Assembly: GCF_000283155.1 (NCBI RefSeq)
Contig: NW_004454217.1
Span: 3,839,349 to 3,903,348, forward strand
Direction of reading: 5' to 3'
Origin: Ceratotherium simum simum
Lineage: Eukaryota > Chordata > Mammalia > Perissodactyla > Rhinocerotidae
DNA length: 64,000 bases
Shown here: positions 58,401 to 64,000 of the stretch, piece by piece
Layout: each line of letters begins with the position of its first letter
Numbering within the stretch: position 1 is the stretch's first letter
Made by a program: the position numbers and the translations under genes
The notes under the pieces: generated by a model
The model's database searches: none
What the model saw: only the letters and a program-made list of their open reading frames with translations
Told to the model about the DNA's origin: nothing

Positions 58401-58589
58401 TTTCGCCTTCTCTGTAGCTGGAGCTGATATAGTCGGTTGCAAAAGGATTGCCAGCCTCCAAAAAGGATATTTATTTTTAAAACTCAGCTTTAGATATCAT
58501 GTTTTATTGCTGCATTTAAAGTATGAGTTGGTTGTCATTTGTTCAACATGGAACTTTTTAGGAGTGCATTTGCTTTATGTCATGTCCCC

Positions 58590-58660
58590 CCCATAATACC
58601 ATAGGGGCAGGGCCTTTGTTTGCTCAACATTGCTCAGTGGCTGGCACATAGTAGATGTTC
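58590..58660 (+). repeat. L2 3' end scrap
   Basis: 'GGGGCAGGGCCTTTGTTTGC' and 'GTGGCTGGCACATAGTAGAT' form the forward L2 ending; the TA microsatellite follows where the L2 tail repeat would be. Confidence 0.75.

Positions 58661-58687
<27 letters not shown>
58661..58687. repeat. (TA)n microsatellite
   Basis: Thirteen TA units, likely polymorphic. Confidence 0.95.
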
Positions 58688-58691
<4 letters not shown>

Positions 58692-59343
58692 GGCAGGGAA
58701 GGAGAGAGGAAGGGAGGGACCCCTGCTGTTCTGCATGGGCTTTTTCCTGTAAGTCTTTTCCTGGCCAGTAGAATAAAAAGATCCTTAGAACAGGGGGATA
58801 TGGACTGAGGAGATGAGGCAGAGTGATGTTTCCTCTTAAGCAAAAGGAAGTACTGATGGATGTGGCTTAACCTTCTCTTTATTTCTAATGCTTCCCTGGG
58901 ATGTGTCACATGTCATCTCAGTGAGAGTGTCACTGGAGGGGAAAGTAGGGCACTCCTAAGTTCCAAGAGGAATAAGTCAGTTGAAAATTTGTCATAATTC
59001 AATAAAAGGAGATGTCCCCTTTGTTTTTTATGGCAAAATTATTCTGTGGAGGAAACAGCAGGGAAGGCAGGTCACTAGCTGTTACAGGCTTTTTCATTAC
59101 TCTGTATGGGAAATCTCATAACTGACTTCATAGGATGAAATGTCACCTTCAACGGCCAAGTTACAAGACAAAAGTGGAGACCTCTGACATGTGCTGGAAG
59201 AAAATTAATCTTTTGATGCTGAGCTCCTTCCATTTCTCCCTCCACATGTTGATTGAGAAGCAAAATTGGAAATCTGGTATCTAAGTATAAAAAGTTTTCA
59301 GCTAACTAATTTTAGTGCATCAAGTATTTATTAGGTGCCTGCT
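58688..59343. other. Unique sequence
   Basis: Nothing recognised except 'GTATTTATTAGGTGCCTGCT' at about 59321, an L2/MIR-like scrap. Confidence 0.4.
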
Positions 59344-59386
59344 GTAATAATAATAATAATAATTTGAAGGAGGAGGAGGAAAGAGG
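59344..59386. repeat. (TAA)n and (GGA)n microsatellites
   Basis: TAA run 59344-59363 and GGA run 59367-59386 within or beside a MIR. Confidence 0.88.
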
Positions 59387-59394
59387 AATCATTA

Positions 59395-59600
59395 ATTAAG
59401 CTCTTATTAGTGTTAGGCATTAATTGAACGCTACGCCTTATATGTATTATCCCACTTAGTAGCCACAAAAACCAATGGGGTAGTCATCATTGTTTCACAG
59501 ATGCAAAAATTGGAGCCTAGAGAAGTTAAATAAGAAGTATTTAGTGGTAAAATAATAGGTAGAGCTGATCCCAACTCCCTCCGATCCCGAAGTTGAAAAC
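59395..59600 (-). repeat. MIR SINE
   Basis: 'GCTCTTATTAGTGTTAGGCA', 'TATGTATTATCCCACTTAGT', 'TTGTTTCACAGATGCAAAAA' and 'AGCCTAGAGAAGTTAAATAA' give the reversed MIR. The microsatellites may sit inside the same element. Confidence 0.82.
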
Positions 59601-59884
59601 ACATAATCCAGAGAGTGTTTTGGGCAGTCAGGAAATGAAGTAACTAGTGAGATTAATTAATAGTAACCATCATATAGCTAACAATTACAGAAACTAGTCT
59701 ATTCTCAGGGAAACTTGAGACGTAGATAGAGAATGATATCATTAATCTTATATTATAAAACCGGGGCAGCTGGCCCTAAAATAGTTTGATTTGTGCAGAT
59801 TCACGAAACTGCTGAGTGTGAGTTTCATAACCTTTCCACTATACTGCACTCTCACTTTACTTTTTCATGGCTTTTCGAAATGCC

Positions 59885-60650
59885 TTCTCCTTCATCCATT
59901 CATTTATTCATTCAGTTATTCCCTAGTACTAAACACAATGCTAGACATTAAGGATACCAAAAAAAAAAAGAGGAAAAGAAAAAACTAGAAATAAGACACT
60001 TTTCTTGGCTTAAAGAGCTGATAGTCGAGTGAGATGGTGACAGAAGCTAAGTAGGTAATTAGTGTGCAATAGATTGCGTAAGGACCATGGTAATGTTCAT
60101 GCTAAAGGAAAAGAAAGGGAGGCTTCTAAAAAGCCTTCAGAGGTCAAAAGAGGCCACAAGGAGGAAATGATAGGGAAGAAGGTCTTAAAGAACAGAAGCT
60201 AAGTAGCTCATCTAGTCTGGAAAGGTAGAGCAAGAGTCAGCCAGGAAGAACAGCTTGTGCAAAAGGTATGAAGAAATGACTGGTGCCATTTAGAAAACTA
60301 CAAATAATGCTGCAGGACAAGAGCTGGGCTGGGAAAGGACAGGGAAGGGTGTGGGGTCAGAGAAGGGGCTAGGAAAGGTCAGAACAGAAGGGGTAGCCTT
60401 CTCTGCCTTGCTCAGAAGTTTGGACTTAACCTGCAAGGGGATGGAGAGACACTGAAGGACTTAACAAGGGCATGACAGAATCAGGCTTGCATTTACAAAG
60501 GTCACTCAGCAAACCAGATAGAGAATTAACTGGTTGATTGAGGTTATGGTTAGAAGAATAGGACTGGAGGTGGAAAAACCCATTGGAAGGATATTGAGTG
60601 AGAGATAAGAGGTGCCAGAGATTGGAACAATATGAATAAATAGGGGTGCT
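59885..60650 (-). repeat. L2 LINE, long 3' part
   Basis: 'TCATTTATTCATTCAGTTAT', 'AACACAATGCTAGACATTAA', 'AACAGCTTGTGCAAAAGGTA', 'AGTTTGGACTTAACCTGCAA' and 'TGGAGAGACACTGAAGGACT' appear in order as the reversed L2 3' half. A short A-run breaks it at 59960-59970. Confidence 0.85.
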
Positions 60651-61904
60651 GGCTATAAGCAGTGAATCTCACCTCCAGGTAAGGCAGCCATGGAAGGACA
60701 CATCATATACTACAATGCCCCATCCACCCTGCCTACCACATCTGCCTTGGAGATTTGATGTCCCCATCAACCCCACCACATATGCACACAAAATTGAAAA
60801 TCACTGCTAGAATGGGCTACAGGTTTGCCTTTTTTTTGAAGTGTGGGGATCTGAGATATATTTAGGGATTCTAAGAGCCTTTTTTTCAAGACTGGATGTG
60901 TTGGGAGTGAGAGTAAGTATAGTTAGAGTGCCTGGTGGCTTGATAAGAAAGGAGCTGTAGAAGAAGAGGTGGTTTGAGGGGGAAGAGGTGCCTCACAGCA
61001 GCTCTATAAAGTCTACTGGAGAAGAGACTTCCCCTCATTAGAAGTCTTCATAAAGGAGATGGGACTCTGTCTGGGTCTAGGGGAATAGGTAAGATTTGAT
61101 TGGTAGGGCAGAGGGAACCGATAGAAGAGAGGAGCCTGAACAGAGGCCTACAGTTGGAACAAGTAATGTGTGACTAACATCCTTTCCAAGTGTGGTAAAA
61201 TACAAGGCCCCTTCTTTGAATTTACAGACGCTGGGTTCTCTGGACTCTCTCATGCTGATGAAAAGACATGTTGAAACTTGCCTGATAACTCAGTGAAGGG
61301 ACAGATCCATTTTCCAAGCTCCCAGTGGAATATTGAACATCAACTTGAGGCCTTTGAAGAATAATGAATCATAACAATTGACGTGTGTGAGTAGTACAGG
61401 ATCAAGCTGTGTGCAGCAAGATTTTAAAAATGACCTATATGCAGTCACCACTAAATAGAGTTTCTTGAAGCGTAAACTGAGTCTATGATCTGCTTGTGCC
61501 GAAGCTGTAATTCTCCTAGAGGCAGCTTCCTGAGACTTGATAAGTGGAGAACACCTTTCTTCCAAATAACTGGTGGTGGCTGGATGTAATATAGGAGTGA
61601 TCTTCAGTCTGGTGATCTGTATCAGTTGTTGACTAATTAAATGAGAATCCAGGTCAGTTAGATTGATAATGATAACCACTGGTCAGGACAGTTTCCAGAT
61701 TAATTAATAAAACTGTTGGCCACAGTGATTCCCACCTCTGGTATCCACAGAATGAAATAGCGTAAGCATATTCACTCTCACCTGCTTAACTGAAACAAAA
61801 TAGGCCATAAGGATTTATTCTGAAGCTTATTGATATTCTTGACATATTAGACCTTTTATAAATTATGTGTTGCACTTCCACAATGTGTGTTATTTTCAAC
61901 AAGC
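60651..61904. other. Unique sequence with unrecognised ORF
   Basis: Minus ORF 61290-61679 (129 codons) has no domain, splice or poly(A) context I can defend. No repeat family recognised. Confidence 0.4.
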
Positions 61905-62060
61905 TTTCTCAGGCACTGTCTCATTGAATTCTTCCCAACTACTTTCTTATCTTATCTGATAGATCCAGAAGCTGAGATGAGAGTAATTAACTTTTCTCCA
62001 ATCATATACCAACCTGGTGGCAAAATTGGTGCCCTATTTCTCATCTAGTGCTTCTTGTTT
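61905..62060 (-). repeat. MIR SINE (diverged)
   Basis: 'TCTCAGGCACTGTCTCATTG', 'AGATCCAGAAGCTGAGATGA' and 'CAACCTGGTGGCAAAATTGG' follow the reversed MIR. Confidence 0.7.
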
Positions 62061-63314
62061 TATGTCAGTGTTCTTGACATGTGTGAGTTATCTAGAAGCC
62101 TAGGCTAAGAGGACATATTCCTTATGGACACATATCCATACAGGCACAACCTCAGAGCTTTGAGTGTCTCTGAGCTCCATGCTTCCATCAGTGCCACTTC
62201 TGATTATTGAGTAGAATGTTGTACCCAATGCACCATAAGATTTACAAATTCTACTCCTCAACAAACAAAAAAGGATTTGTATGAGTGTCATTCATTCTTG
62301 CCTTGAAATATAAATACATAGGCAATATGTGGTTTACTCCTAATATTTCACTATAAAGACTATTTGTGTATTATGAGAATTATTGAAAAGTGTTTTCTGG
62401 TTTAGAAGTCAGCTGTGCACACCATTGCTCTCATATTTATGCTTTTGCCAGGAATTAATGATTGCTTTTTGTTTTTGCTTGAAGATAATCCTCATGTTAA
62501 TGAAAAACTCTAATACACCCTTGTGCATAGTTTTCTGATACATTCTGTTGGGCCACAATCATTATATGGGATGAAAACTTGAGTCACCAATCAGCCTAGT
62601 AAATTAGCTGCAAACTGCCTTGTTGAAGTAGACCACACTCATATTGCCTAGTCTTCTTGGAAGCATAGCTTTGTGATTAGTTTAGTGAGAACAGATGAAT
62701 GAGAGCTCTCAAAAGTGGTTTTTCTTTTAGTTTTTATTTTCTGACATGACATTGATCTGTATGACCTGTGTGGACAAAAGGAAAAAAGACCATATTACTC
62801 TGGAAACAGAAACAAAGCAGCAGCAAAGAATGCCACCAGCTAATTCATTTCGGGGGGAGGGGTGGGGGAGGGAATAATGATTATTTAAAAGTAGCTCATG
62901 AGAAGGAAGATATAATCAACCTTTGTTTCTTGCTCTTTAATGAATAAAATTCCATTGCATTAAATGATAGATAAGACGTTACCTTTCATTAGCATCTAGA
63001 TTTGGTCTTTCAACTAATTAATCTTGGTCACTAGAGAGTAAGTCATTAAGTAAAGGTCAGCAGTTCTAGGCATCATAATTGCAGCTTTGCCGTGAAATGA
63101 TATGAAGCATAAGAAAAAGAGACTCCAACATGCTTGAATCTAGGAAAGGAGCATTTGCATTAAAGTATTGGGTCTGGTCCTTGAGTTTGTTAAACTACTT
63201 CTGCTTCTTATTTTAGTTTTAGAGAAACTTGAAATTCTCAGATGGATAAAGACCTCACTAATCTCCTCCAACTGCAGACTCCAGACACTTCTGTAATAAA
63301 GCAATGCAAGGAAG
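62061..63314. other. Unique sequence
   Basis: Only a G-rich run (62851-62873) stands out. No repeat family recognised. Confidence 0.4.
62851..62873 (+). repeat. G-rich run, possible G-quadruplex
   Basis: G-tracts of 6, 4, 5 and 3 separated by single A or T bases after a C: four tracts of at least three, the basic quadruplex pattern. Confidence 0.65.
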
Positions 63315-63346
63315 CTGTCTATTCCATTCTTCAATGGAATAGACAG
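63315..63346. repeat. Exact 14-bp inverted repeat, 4-base loop
   Basis: Arms CTGTCTATTCCATT (63315-63328) and AATGGAATAGACAG (63333-63346) around CTTC. Outer 6-base arms AAGGAA (63308-63313) and TTCCTT (63355-63360) could extend the stem across an uneven bulge. No promoter-, miRNA- or transposon-end signature is recognised. Confidence 0.9.
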
Positions 63347-64000
63347 TATATAGATTCCTTCAAGTCAGAGAACGAAAGTAGTGTCATTCTGTTTGCTGCC
63401 TGTCTCCCTTGGGTGCATGTCAGGAGACCTTAAGGGCTAATTTTGGAAAGAAGTTCCAGTTTCCGGGAATAGTGAGACCTTAAATGTTACCTCCCCTGCC
63501 ACTAGTCTTGTCCCCTCCAACTTTTTCTTGGGTATGCCCAACTGAAGACCATCAGTGCTTGGGCACCATTCGAGTGAGAAGATAATTGATAGGTTGGCCT
63601 GGTATTACTGTAGTATATTCACATATTACTCATATTACTCAGGTATTACTATATAAACAATATTTGATTAAGTACTTTATTGGATATAGTGTATGTGTAA
63701 TGAAAGATATAAGACTTATTCTGTATTTCTTTTTTTATAATTACTTACTTTAATAATATCATTTTCTGAGGTCATCTTCCTCCTGCAATACACTTTCCTT
63801 AGCATAACTCCATACCTTTTCCTTTTGAGAAGAATTTCTCCTACAACTTGTGGACAGCATATTTTACCAGAGAACCATAAAGTTCCTTCATTACCTGATA
63901 TGAGAAGTCCAAGGGAAGGGACATTCATCAGTAGCACTGCTCTGAGGAGCAAGGAGCACCACAGAATGCTCTGCTCACCTTCAGCGATATCGTTGTGGGT
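63347..64000. other. Unique sequence to window end
   Basis: 'ATATTACTCATATTACTCAG' near 63620 is a short local repeat. The minus ORF 63716-63952 is unsupported. No gene recognised. Confidence 0.4.

Noticed and set aside
61290..61679. 129-codon minus ORF
   Set aside because: No domain or gene signals; possibly an unnamed old repeat, which I could not establish.
63308..63360. miRNA precursor
   Set aside because: The exact stem is only 14 bp with a 4-base loop, and the outer stem is separated by an uneven 1-versus-8 bulge; too short and irregular for a typical pre-miRNA.
1..64000. CRISPR array, prokaryotic operon, phage or plasmid content
   Set aside because: The repeats are mammalian SINE, LINE, LTR and DNA-transposon families; no regularly spaced direct repeats and no bacterial gene density.

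Overview
This is 64 kb of mammalian nuclear DNA: AT-rich, no CpG island, no long open reading frame, and dense with interspersed repeats in several states of decay. Five copies of a tRNA-derived SINE with the head of the equine repetitive element (ERE: a 'GGCCGGCC...GTGG' start and a repeated 'GATGTTAGCTCAGGGC' motif near the tail) point to a perissodactyl, most likely an equid. Mammal-wide MIR, L2, MER5A/MER20-like and MaLR (MLT1) copies form the older layer. No protein-coding gene, structural RNA gene or CRISPR array was recognised. The window reads as a gene desert or the inside of a large intron.

Layout. 0-9 kb: an L1 3' end, two minus-strand EREs, a MIR, and a 5'-truncated 3-kb L1 with a recognisable target-site duplication (TSD) and a later ERE nested in it. 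9-15 kb: unique sequence, then an AT-rich tract in which a ~127-bp segment exists twice; one copy was split by an ERE with a 14-bp TSD and the other keeps the empty site. 20.6-22.1 kb: a composite SINE with a tRNA-Glu-like head and an RTE-like body and tail, then MIRs and another ERE with a 17-bp TSD. 23-31 kb: an MLT1 LTR, an L1 3' half with the ORF2 C-terminus, a ~660-bp solo retroviral LTR, two MER5A copies, a MER20-like element and a 129-bp polypurine tract. 33-45 kb: MIR and L2 fragments, a solo MLT1A-type LTR with an exact 5-bp TSD, and an L1 interrupted by another L1. 45-64 kb: mostly unique DNA with scattered L2/MIR pieces and microsatellites.

The only sequence that looks possibly genic is a minus-strand stretch near 53.3-53.6 kb: a 73-codon ORF behind a plausible splice acceptor and followed within 40 bases by AATAAA. 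It may be a terminal exon but its product is not recognised. A weaker exon-like ORF lies at 63.24 kb, next to an exact 14-bp inverted repeat. All family names rest on recognition by eye; no alignment or repeat-library search was possible, and boundaries are approximate unless a TSD is quoted.
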